A DNA stretch of 64,000 bases, taken from positions 1 through 64,000 of the forward strand of contig JAABRM010000040.1 of assembly GCA_011390955.1 (NCBI GenBank), read 5' to 3'. Below, piece after piece: positions 36,969-45,257 of this stretch. The stretch comes from Oscillatoriales cyanobacterium (GTDB taxonomy: Bacteria; Cyanobacteriota; Cyanobacteriia; Cyanobacteriales; Laspinemataceae). A program made the translations under genes and the position numbers. The notes beneath the pieces are model-generated. The model saw only the letters and a list, made by a program, of their open reading frames with translations. It made no database searches and was not told where the DNA came from. Position 1 is the stretch's first letter. Each line of letters starts with the position of its first letter.

Positions 36969-36987
36969 TTAAACCCATAACTAAATA

Positions 36988-37016
36988 GCCACGGATTTAA
37001 ATCTGTGGCGTTTTGT
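36988..37016. terminator. Probable terminator after the J-domain gene
   Basis: GCCACGGATTT / AAATCTGTGGC pairs with one G-T pair, followed by GTTTTGTTT. Confidence 0.55.
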
Positions 37017-37034
37017 TTAATTCGTTTTGGGTAA

Positions 37035-37237
37035 GGGCGAAGCATTCCGATAATAAACCTCGGTTTTTTATAGTTATTTCAAGTACACTTGAGACAATAG
37101 ATCGAGGGGGCAAGCATTGCGCCCAAAGAAGCAAATCAACAGATATCTTAGGGGCGCAAGCATTGCGCCCCTACAGCATTGTATCAAGCACAATTGAAAT
37201 AACTATATCGAAAAATATTGGCCGGAATGCTTCGCCC
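37035..37237. mobile_element. MITE-like nested inverted-repeat element
   Basis: Outer ends GGGCGAAGCATTCCG (37035-37049) and CGGAATGCTTCGCCC (37223-37237) are perfect 15-bp inverted repeats. Inside lie a second perfect pair, TATAGTTATTTCAA / TTGAAATAACTATA (about 37069-37082 and 37193-37206), and two GGGCGCAAGCATTGCGCCC hairpins. No ORF is present. Confidence 0.7.
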
Positions 37238-37246
37238 CTACAAAAA

Positions 37247-40200
37247 TTAAGCAGATTGCGCCAATTCATTAGCGGCTCGCAAACGCAAACTTAATTCTTT
37301 AGAAATTTCTAATAAAATTTGCGGATGTTGCTGAATTAACTGGTCAAAACTATTTTTCTGCAACGCTAATAAGCTACAATCCGTCACAGCAATGACTGTG
37401 GCGGAATGGGGCAGATCGTCTAATAAGGTCATTTCCCCAAAATGCTCCCCGACGGATAATTTAGCGATTTCTTTCGGCGGAGCATTTCGGGGTTGTCGCA
37501 TAATTTTCACGGTGCCGGAGTTGACAATATATAAAATGTCTCCTAAACTGCCTTCGGTGAAAATTATTTCCCCTGCCAGAAAATTTTGGGGCATCATTTC
37601 TCGCGAAATTAGGGATAACTGATCTAGGTTTAAATGCCGAAATAGGGCAATTTGTTTGAGCAATAATAACTGGTCTGTGAAAACTGGCAAAACAGCCTCA
37701 GATAATAGACCTTGCTGGGACAATTCTCCAGGAGATTCATGGTTATTTTGCTGGGTTTCTAGGGCGAATGAAGCCGCTATTTTAATCCAGCGATCGCTTG
37801 CTTCTGATGCTTCTTGAAGTAATTGCCGTTGGGTTTCATCTAATGGAGAAAGATCCGCAAGATTAACTGAAGATTTGGGCGGAGTGGTTTTGCCGGAAGC
37901 TAACTGTTCCAAAAGGGGCATTATGGGCAGGACAAACCGGCGCTGTGGCAAAGATGCCAAGGTTTCCACTGCATTAGCCCGTTCTCTTTGATCGGGGGAA
38001 CTCAGCCGTCTTTGCACATAGCTGACCGTGCGGGAATGGCCGAAACAAGATAGGACATAAAATAGGCGATCGAGAATGCGTTGATGATAGTCTTCGATCG
38101 CCGCAAAAAAGAACTTTAAATCCGATCGATCCGAGGGCATTTCTTGCTGCCACCGCAGACTTTGCGTTATTAGTTGAAAATCCGCATCAAGATATTCAAA
38201 CAGTACCGCTTCAGCTTGGTTGCTACCCACTTTGGCGATCGCGGCAATTGCCGTATCCACAACTTCTGGTTGGGACGCGGACAAATAAGGCTGCACCACC
38301 GCTAAACTGGAATCCCCATAAGCAGCTAAAGCGATCGCCGCTTGGTTGCGAACATTTGGGTCTGCATCCTCCAAACCTCTGACCATATATGACAACATTT
38401 CCGGACAATGGACAATCCCCAACAAATGAAAGGCAGCCCCGCGCACTTCTGGGGAGGGATGGCTGACTTGCGCGATCGCAATTTTGCCAATCAAACGGTC
38501 GTGGGGTTGGGCAATAGTTGCCAGAGTTTCTAAAGTTTCCCGTTTCACCTCTGGGGCAGCCCCTCGGAGAATTTTTTCAAGCTGAGAAATAAATTCTGGT
38601 TGGCGACTATAGCGACTTAAAACTGTTCTCACCGCCGCTTGTGCGGGGGTGGGTTCTGATTCTGAATGCCATAAAAGTTCACAAGCTGTTTCGGTTTCGG
38701 CGCTAGTTCCTTGACTGGTGGCGGCAACACAGGCGATCGCCTTTACTTCCTGATTTTCATCTGCTAATAATGACGACAATTGCTCATCTTTCACCGCGTA
38801 ACCACTGGCGATCAAAACTTCCAAGGCAATACTTCGAGTGGTCGAGTCTGGAGAGTCTAATAACTGCTCAAATTTATGAATTAATGCCCGGTTGTGGGTT
38901 TGGGTTGCCAGTCGTACCACAGCCCGACGGGTTGCGGCATCTGCATTTGGCAACAATGCTTCTAATTCGGGGAATATTTTGCGGAGATTTTTTAGATAAG
39001 CGGCTAATTGTAAGCCTAAAATGTGGGCATTTTGATTCTCGCTACTTAACAAAGCGCGAACTTGGTCAATGGATGGATATCGGATATGTTGAATCCCACT
39101 TTTTACATGGTCTAAACTAACTTGTCCGTTCCGTAACATGGCCACTAAAGATTTTAAATAGCTTTTGCCAGTGAAGTAACTAACTACGATTAAAATTGTG
39201 CTGATGACAATCCCTATCCAGCTAACTTGTAAGTGGGTCAAAATTGGCTGGGCAACCAGGAGAATTACCCCAGCGAAAATCCGCCCCATTGGGGTAAAAA
39301 TTCCCTCGCTGAGTACCCGAATTCGGCCACTAAGTTGGGGCGGCACCGCATTATAGTTTAAGGCTGTCACGGGAATGCCGATACTATATAATAAAGTGCG
39401 ATAAGTAAAGTTGGCGCCAATAGCTGAAGGTAATTTGAAGCTGACCGCTAATCCAATAAAAGTGAGCAAGTTAGCCAGAGGATAAATCAGGTTCATCTGT
39501 CTGACTCCCAGTTTTTGAATTAGGGGTCTGGTGAAAAAGACAATTAATATTAATTCCAGGGCGGTTAGGGCGGCGGTGACTAATCCCAGGAAACTGGCTA
39601 AATTTTGAGCATTGGCAAATGTTTCGGTATAAATAATCGAATGTTGAACTTCGTTGATAGATCGAACCATCTCCAAGGCAAAAGCACTAATTGCCAAATA
39701 AAATATGATGGGGTAATTTGCAAGTAGCTGGGGGATATTTTTAAATCTATTATTAATAATTTTTTCTTGATTCGGTTTTTCTGCTGCCGGTTTGTTAATC
39801 GGTTTTTCGTTTTTTTGTAAAGAATATATTTCCGCGATCGCCAGACCATAGAGAACTGGCATTAATAGCAACTGATTTTCTAAGTTTACGGATTTGGACA
39901 GCAACCCGACCAAGATACTACCGAGGAAATAGCCAATGCTAGAACCTAGGGACAAAATTGGCGTATATCGCTTTAATTCTAAGGAGGTAAAATAGTCACT
40001 AACTAAAGTCCAGAACTTAATCCTAAACAGCAAAACATACGCAACCCAGGCAAAGATTAAGAGACTAAAATATACTGCTACAATATTCCAACTCAGCAGC
40101 GATCGCAGTCCCAGGACAATCACACTGGAAATGCCCAAAGCCCACTGAAATAATTTGGGGCGATCGCAACGGTCAATAATCCGACTAAAACCCCCAGATA

Positions 40201-40420
40201 CTAACATCGTAGCGATCGGCATCAAAATTAAAAATAGGGGCAGATACTTTGGCCCTGCTTTCGTCAAAAATAACGAACGACCAATGGTTAAAGCAATGGC
40301 ATTACTGCCCATAATTAAAAAGCCGATAAACGTCAAGTGAGCTAATCGGCTAATTTCTTGAACCGAACTCCCCAGACGTTTTTCAATTAATCTAAACATT
40401 TGAAAATTTTCCTCACCCAT
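37247..40420 (-). CDS. Carrier-like membrane protein fused to HEAT repeats and a cNMP-binding domain
   Basis: A 1057-residue fusion. The first 430 residues have about 12 hydrophobic segments and resemble the Npt/ADP-ATP carrier (TLC) and MFS-like family found in cyanobacteria. Residues about 440-800 are HEAT repeats (units such as VRNQAAIALAAYGD, EVRGAAFHLLGIV). Residues about 905-1040 are a cyclic-nucleotide-binding domain (GEIIFTEGSLGDILYIVNSG, then GEHFGEMTLLDDLPHSATVIA; the PBC Arg position is His-Ser here). A cyclic nucleotide may control transport or a partner held by the HEAT arm. The transported molecule cannot be read from sequence. Paired alternative hairpins lie in its leader. Confidence 0.85.
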   Translation of the reverse strand: MGEENFQMFRLIEKRLGSSVQEISRLAHLTFIGFLIMGSNAIALTIGRSLFLTKAGPKYLPLFLILMPIATMLVSGGFSRIIDRCDRPKLFQWALGISSVIVLGLRSLLSWNIVAVYFSLLIFAWVAYVLLFRIKFWTLVSDYFTSLELKRYTPILSLGSSIGYFLGSILVGLLSKSVNLENQLLLMPVLYGLAIAEIYSLQKNEKPINKPAAEKPNQEKIINNRFKNIPQLLANYPIIFYLAISAFALEMVRSINEVQHSIIYTETFANAQNLASFLGLVTAALTALELILIVFFTRPLIQKLGVRQMNLIYPLANLLTFIGLAVSFKLPSAIGANFTYRTLLYSIGIPVTALNYNAVPPQLSGRIRVLSEGIFTPMGRIFAGVILLVAQPILTHLQVSWIGIVISTILIVVSYFTGKSYLKSLVAMLRNGQVSLDHVKSGIQHIRYPSIDQVRALLSSENQNAHILGLQLAAYLKNLRKIFPELEALLPNADAATRRAVVRLATQTHNRALIHKFEQLLDSPDSTTRSIALEVLIASGYAVKDEQLSSLLADENQEVKAIACVAATSQGTSAETETACELLWHSESEPTPAQAAVRTVLSRYSRQPEFISQLEKILRGAAPEVKRETLETLATIAQPHDRLIGKIAIAQVSHPSPEVRGAAFHLLGIVHCPEMLSYMVRGLEDADPNVRNQAAIALAAYGDSSLAVVQPYLSASQPEVVDTAIAAIAKVGSNQAEAVLFEYLDADFQLITQSLRWQQEMPSDRSDLKFFFAAIEDYHQRILDRLFYVLSCFGHSRTVSYVQRRLSSPDQRERANAVETLASLPQRRFVLPIMPLLEQLASGKTTPPKSSVNLADLSPLDETQRQLLQEASEASDRWIKIAASFALETQQNNHESPGELSQQGLLSEAVLPVFTDQLLLLKQIALFRHLNLDQLSLISREMMPQNFLAGEIIFTEGSLGDILYIVNSGTVKIMRQPRNAPPKEIAKLSVGEHFGEMTLLDDLPHSATVIAVTDCSLLALQKNSFDQLIQQHPQILLEISKELSLRLRAANELAQSA

Positions 40421-40514
40421 TCACAGGTCAATGAAAATCAGCATTCAGCAGTCAGCGATCGCCATACAGCCAAGATTATTTCACTCTTCCGCTAACTTAG
40501 CATCGGGATAAATG

Positions 40515-40588
40515 CTGACAAAAAAAGTCATTTTTAACACAATTTTTGTCAGAAAATCTTAATTTATTGCTGATTTTTTTTCTGACAA
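40515..40588 (-). promoter_or_regulatory. Mutually exclusive hairpins / three CTGACA sites upstream of the carrier gene
   Basis: CTGACAAAAA (40515-40524) can pair with TTTTTGTCAG (40543-40552), while the overlapping TTGTCAGAAAA (40546-40556) can pair with TTTTCTGACAA (40578-40588). The three CTGACA/TGTCAG cores are 32 and 35 bases apart, about three helical turns. It lies 95-168 bases before the start codon, so it could be a leader switch or an operator. Confidence 0.5.
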
Positions 40589-40639
40589 TCTACATAAATT
40601 TACTATATAGCACAAAATATTAAAAATGTCTGACCATGA

Positions 40640-40805
40640 TGGGATTCAGATGATGTATTCCAGACATTGTAGAGGTATTGCCCGCTATATGATTGCTGAA
40701 TGGTTACTGAATGGTTGCGGAATAGTTGCTGAATGGTTGTTGAATGATGACGGCAAAAAATAGCAACATAATAGCAACATAGTAGAGTGAGCGATGCCCA
40801 CTCTA
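40640..40805. repeat. GAATGGTTGCT-type degenerate tandem repeat
   Basis: Units close to TTGCTGAATGGT repeat about six times at 40690-40750, followed by a GTAGAGTGAGC-GAT-GCCCACTCTAC palindrome near 40780-40805. The rest of 40806-41156 shows AAAGACTGAACA direct repeats and TTAGCAGC/TTAGCCGC repeats, but no gene. Confidence 0.6.
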
Positions 40806-41156
40806 CTTCTAATTAATTATTGAATGACCGCGAGGTGATTCGCTCTGAATGTTTTATGAATGTTTCCTGAATGTTTCCAGGCTGTTTTTTATTTTGAAGG
40901 GTGATGATGGAGATTTGGACAAAAACCTGTGCAAAAAGTGGGGCGTTACAGGAATAGAGTCAAATTTGGCAACATTCTTGAATCGAGACATAAATTAGAC
41001 GCTTTGGCTAGAAATCTAAAGAAAATCAAAACAAAAGCTTAGATCGTTCTTTAGACTGAACAAAAGACTGAACAAAAGAAGAAAAATCCGATCGCTCGGA
41101 AGGGAAATGGGCGAAATTGCCTCAGAATTTACTTAGCAGCTTAATTAGCCGCTTAC

Positions 41157-41474
41157 TTAGCAGCAGTAGATGCTAACATCTTCGCCACATTCATCAGCGA
41201 GGTAACACAAAGCCCGAAAACGTAATGCGACGAATTGTTCATAGAACGGATTGAGTTTACACATTGGGGGAATGTGAAATAACGTTCGGCCAAATAGTTT
41301 AATGTCTCGCTCAAAAGGGCATTGTGCAGGAATCAATTTACAAACGGATCTAGCAAATTGTTGATCTTTTATTTTTATGGAATCAATCCAATTTCGAGTT
41401 GGTTGCAATAACACATCGAACAGAGTTGGGGATTTCCGAGAGGTTTTGCCAGAGAGACTGGATGCAAGAGTCAT
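41157..41474 (-). CDS. Mo-dependent nitrogenase C-terminal-like protein
   Basis: A 105-residue protein. The middle and end (VCKLIPAQCPFERDIKLFGR, IPPMCKLNPFYEQFVALRFRALCYLADECGED) match the family annotated as Mo-dependent nitrogenase C-terminus (PF06967), which is common in cyanobacteria whether or not they fix nitrogen. Conserved cysteines (C-P-F, M-C-K-L-N, C-Y-L) suggest a metal site, which is inference. No nif genes lie in the window. Function unknown. Confidence 0.8.
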   Translation of the reverse strand: MTLASSLSGKTSRKSPTLFDVLLQPTRNWIDSIKIKDQQFARSVCKLIPAQCPFERDIKLFGRTLFHIPPMCKLNPFYEQFVALRFRALCYLADECGEDVSIYCC

Positions 41475-42819
41475 TAGATACCTTCCGATAATTTTTCACT
41501 AAACAACATAACGAACTGGTCGTTATAGTTTTATCTTCGGCACTTCTCCCCAGTATCAGTGCGATCGCGCTAACAAATTTTTGGTGTTCTCCATCGCACA
41601 ATTGGGTGATCTGGGTTTTCCGCCCTGTGCGATCGCTCTCATTGTTTTCGGTGATCTGAATCACTTATTTTCACCAATGATTTTACTCTCGCAAAAGCTT
41701 AAAAGCTGAAATATTGAATCAGACTAAGATTGGAGAGTTTTAGAAATTGAACAACCTCTAATCAATTTAGATTAGCATCAGCATAAAAAATAGTAGTCAT
41801 AAATACAATACCATGTCAAAGAGCAACGGGAGTAGTCGCCGAAAAACTGGATTTTTGTCATGTTTTCTGTAATTTTGGCTCAAGTACCATTGAAGTCCGA
41901 ACGAAGCAACCGAGTTTTGGCGATCGTTTTGGCCTCGATAGCACCGAGGCAACGGGCGAACCACCAAGATGTAGAGGCAATTCACTTCTTGCCTCGACCG
42001 ACTCGACTATAGGTATAACAGAATATACCACAATAACTATATATATATATGTGTGTCTGGCATATATCCCAGCATCGGTCGCATCGGGGTATTGGGCGCC
42101 CGGATCCCCGAATACCCGAATCATCCCGCTTGGATGCGATCGATCCACGTCAGGGGCAACACCAGGGAATTACTCACCTCTCTAATAACCCGCTTCTATC
42201 AGATCGGGTTCAAACACTGATTCCTTCGTTGGCTGTGATGGCGAAAATTCGTTGAAATCTCTCAGAGTGACCGAAGAGGTATAGTTATTTGAAATAAAAA
42301 TGAAACATTAAATTTTATAACTTTGGTAGGGGCGCAATGCTTGCGCCCCTCAGAATTTTATCAAGCTTAATTGAAACCCCTACATAAGTAGGTGAACATA
42401 ATTAATTGCACTTTTCGTTATCCAGGCGAAAATCCTGGGATTCCCGCGTATAGGCAGGAGAGAGAAGAGAGGAGAGAGAATAGAGAATATATTTACTCTT
42501 TACTCTTTACTCTTTACTCTTTACTCTAATTTTGTGGTTAATTAATTTATGCACGTAAACTTAATATTCTTTCTTGTCTGAGAAGTTTTGAAACAATTAA
42601 TTGTGATAATAATTCCAGTTTAGTAACTATAGCAATCCTAGATAGGTTGTGGTAGGGGTAATTTATGAAATATCCTTACGATATGGGTTTAATTTCCCAA
42701 AATATTACAACTTAAATAGGATTGCTATAGCGATCGCTCCCTATTTTGTTAGTTTACCATGCGATCGCACCTCAATTGTTTTGCTAGAATAAGTTTTGCT
42801 CAAGTCAAAAATCACATCT
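41475..42819. other. 1.3-kb region without a supported gene
   Basis: Several short frames exist here but none has a convincing start, composition or recognised motif. Visible items are a (TA)n tract near 42037-42049, an inverted repeat CGGGGTATT / AATACCCG near 42083-42118, a GGGGCGCAATGCTTGCGCCCC hairpin near 42331, five tandem TTTACTC heptamers (about 42493-42527) and the inverted-repeat element at 42627. A small RNA cannot be excluded. Confidence 0.5.
42627..42730. mobile_element. 104-bp MITE-like element with CTATAGCAATCCTA ends
   Basis: CTATAGCAATCCTA at 42627 and TAGGATTGCTATAG at 42717-42730 are perfect inverted repeats of 14 bp; pairing extends imperfectly to 24 bases on each side, ending in GTTGT / ACAAC. 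No ORF and no clear target duplication. Confidence 0.7.
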
Positions 42820-43680
42820 ATGCACCCTCAACTCATCAAAACAGCGGCCATTCAAACATCCTATTCCGAAGAACACCACCGCAACGTCCAAAAAATCAGT
42901 GAATTCGTCCGAGAAGCGGCAGCTAAAGGCGCTCAAGTCATCTTACCTTCAGAATTATTTGAAGGACATTATTTTTGTAAAGCAGAACAGGATAAATTTT
43001 TTGACTGGGCCCATCCCGTCGCAGGACATCCCACCATTCATCATTTCCAGAAAATTGCCGCCGAATTAGGGGTCGTCGTGCCGGTTTCTTTTTTTGAAAA
43101 AGCAGGCCAGTCTTATTACAATAGTGTGGCCATTGTCAATGCGGATGGGTCTTTATTGGGGATTTACCGCAAAAGTCATATTCCCGATGGCCCAGGATAT
43201 GAAGAAAAATTTTATTTCCGACCGGGAAATACCGGATTTCGGGTTTGGTCAACCCGATTTGGCACCATTGGGGTAGGGATTTGTTGGGATCAATGGTTTC
43301 CCGAATGTGCCAGAGCAATGGTGCTCATGGGAGCAGATATCTTACTTTATCCCACGGCGATCGGCAGCGAACCCCAACAGGCGGATTTAAATACTAAAGA
43401 CCCTTGGCAACGGGTGATGATTGGTCATGCAGTGGCGAATATTGTCCCGGTGGTGGCGGCAAACCGGATCGGCACCGAAGACGGACAAACTTTTTACGGT
43501 CATTCTTTTATTGCCAATCACTTCGGGGATAAAGTGGCGGAATTAGGTGCAGAGGAAGAGGGGATTATTTATGCCACCTTCGATCGCGCCGAAATTACCC
43601 GGACAAGGGCGGCTTTTGGCTTTTTCCGCGATCGCCGTCCCGAACTTTACGGTCTTCTCAGCAGTGTTGATGGCATCTAG
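42820..43680 (+). CDS. aguB: N-carbamoylputrescine amidase
   Basis: About 286 residues from the ATG at 42820 (a TTG eight codons upstream is less likely). It is a nitrilase-superfamily enzyme that should turn N-carbamoylputrescine into putrescine, CO2 and ammonia. The catalytic triad is visible: Glu in PSELFEGHYF, Lys in YRKSHIPDGPGY and Cys in GICWDQWFPECAR. These flanking sequences are specific for the plant/bacterial AguB group. No agmatine deiminase gene lies nearby. It is a single-gene unit. Confidence 0.94.
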   Translation: MHPQLIKTAAIQTSYSEEHHRNVQKISEFVREAAAKGAQVILPSELFEGHYFCKAEQDKFFDWAHPVAGHPTIHHFQKIAAELGVVVPVSFFEKAGQSYYNSVAIVNADGSLLGIYRKSHIPDGPGYEEKFYFRPGNTGFRVWSTRFGTIGVGICWDQWFPECARAMVLMGADILLYPTAIGSEPQQADLNTKDPWQRVMIGHAVANIVPVVAANRIGTEDGQTFYGHSFIANHFGDKVAELGAEEEGIIYATFDRAEITRTRAAFGFFRDRRPELYGLLSSVDGI

Positions 43681-44446
43681 CATCCAATTGGATATTTACC
43701 TGATGTTTACCGTCCGGGGAACCTTAAACCCCAGCCACGCATCTAGACGATATCTGGATGATATTTATACGATATCTATAGAGTATTTTTGCTTCAATTA
43801 TTGCCATATTTTTGCCTAATTGATGGTCAAGGGGATGGTTGGGTAAGTTTAAAATTAATCAAGTTTTGTAAACATTTATAAACTTGAGCCAGCGATCGAA
43901 AAATACCGGGAAATTATCCGATTGACTGGGGAGGGGCAAAAACCCATCGATCGCTGCTGTAAAGCCATGTCAAAAGTCATCATTTCCTGCACGCTTGACT
44001 TGATTATAGCAGTTCTCAGACCCCCGCCGGCGCGGGGGCAGGTTTATAAAATACAGAGATGTCGGTGGATTCCCGCATTCGCGGGAATGACAAAACGATG
44101 TACTTCATAGATTAAAGAACTGCTATATCAGGGCAGCGATCGGAGAAACCGGAGTTATGGACATATTTCTGCCAATTATGGGTGAATTTGTCGCCAAAAA
44201 CTCCGATTTTTTCCGGCAACCACCTGCGGTAGAGAATATAATGGATCTGTATATGCCAACCTAATCTCACATCTTCATGGATTAAACAGACAAGACTCGA
44301 TCGCTCTTCACTCAGATAGCTGAATCAGATCCCCGAAAATTGGCAATTGGGTACAATTTACCCGATTGGGAAACAGCTAAATTATAGCGGGATGAGATAG
44401 ATTTAAATAAACTCAAAGAAATCAAGGATATTTACGAGGTATTCCC
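43681..44446. other. Intergenic region with dispersed hairpins
   Basis: CCCCCGCCGGCGCGGGGG (about 44020) and a GATTCCCGCATTCGCGGGAAT element (about 44070-44091) followed by GATGTACTTCAT are the only structures seen; the latter matches the copy near 28317. No gene is supported in these 766 bases. Confidence 0.6.
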
Positions 44447-45232
44447 ATGATTAAACGAAAAAATAGCGCAAAAATCTTGGCAGGATTATTCTTATTTTCG
44501 ACCTTAATTGCTGGTGTTGGCTTGCTGCCGCATCAAATCGCAAAATCTTATGAATCTGAAGAGTTTCAAATTAGTCAATGGGGTGGCGGGGGTGGGGGGT
44601 GGCCTCAACCAACGTATCGTGGGGCCCCAGCCAGAACCATTGGCGGAGGTACTCGCGGCGATGATTGCATTCCCGAGAATTCACCCGAACCGACTGCATT
44701 AATTCCTACCAATAATGTCTGGACGACTCTTGCCGAGCGCCCCAAATTTTTCTGGTATATTCCTTCAACTAAAGCAAACACCGCAGAATTTGTAGTTTTG
44801 GATCAAAATGACCAAGAAGTTTATAGTAAAATCATCGATCTGAGTCAGGTGAAAACTGGGACAATTATTGAAGAAAATCTCCCCCCAGATGTTTCTTTAA
44901 AAACAAGTGAAGTCTATACCTGGCAGTTGTCAATCGTTTGCAATCCCCAACGCAGAAGTGGAGATATTTTTCGGGAAGGTTGGGTCGAGCGAGTAAACTT
45001 AGAAGCGGATAAACTGAACCAACTACAAACGAATCTGGAAAAAGCCGGTGAAGATAGTTGGAAACAAGCGGAAGCCTACCTCAATGCCGGGATTTATAAT
45101 GAACTGGTGAGTTTATTGGCTGAAAATCGTTGTGACGATCAAAATAAATGGCAAGAGTTGTTAAATTGGATGGGTTTAGAGGCACAAGTGGGGACTGATA
45201 CGATCGCCCAATGTGCCGTACAAAACAACTAA
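44447..45232 (+). CDS. DUF928 family exported protein
   Basis: A 261-residue protein with a signal peptide (about residues 1-31), a glycine-rich stretch (QWGGGGGGWPQPTYRGAP) and the DUF928 core: GGGTRGDDC, LIPTNNVWTTLAERPKFFWYIPST, YTWQLSIVCNPQRRSGD, then VNLEADKLNQL. The family is nearly limited to cyanobacteria and often precedes CHASE2 sensor genes, as here (stop 25 bases before the cyclase ATG). It may be the periplasmic partner of that CHASE2 protein, which is inference from position. Confidence 0.88.
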   Translation: MIKRKNSAKILAGLFLFSTLIAGVGLLPHQIAKSYESEEFQISQWGGGGGGWPQPTYRGAPARTIGGGTRGDDCIPENSPEPTALIPTNNVWTTLAERPKFFWYIPSTKANTAEFVVLDQNDQEVYSKIIDLSQVKTGTIIEENLPPDVSLKTSEVYTWQLSIVCNPQRRSGDIFREGWVERVNLEADKLNQLQTNLEKAGEDSWKQAEAYLNAGIYNELVSLLAENRCDDQNKWQELLNWMGLEAQVGTDTIAQCAVQNN

Positions 45233-45257
45233 ACAACAACTAAAGGGGTGTCTCAAG

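Noticed and set aside
41157-41474. Evidence for nitrogen fixation
   Set aside because: The Mo-nitro_C-like protein occurs in many cyanobacteria regardless of nitrogen fixation, and no nif gene is in the window.
41797-42255. Overlapping 60- to 96-residue frames in the long gap
   Set aside because: Composition is not coding-like, no ribosome sites are evident, and frames on opposite strands overlap; none could be recognised.
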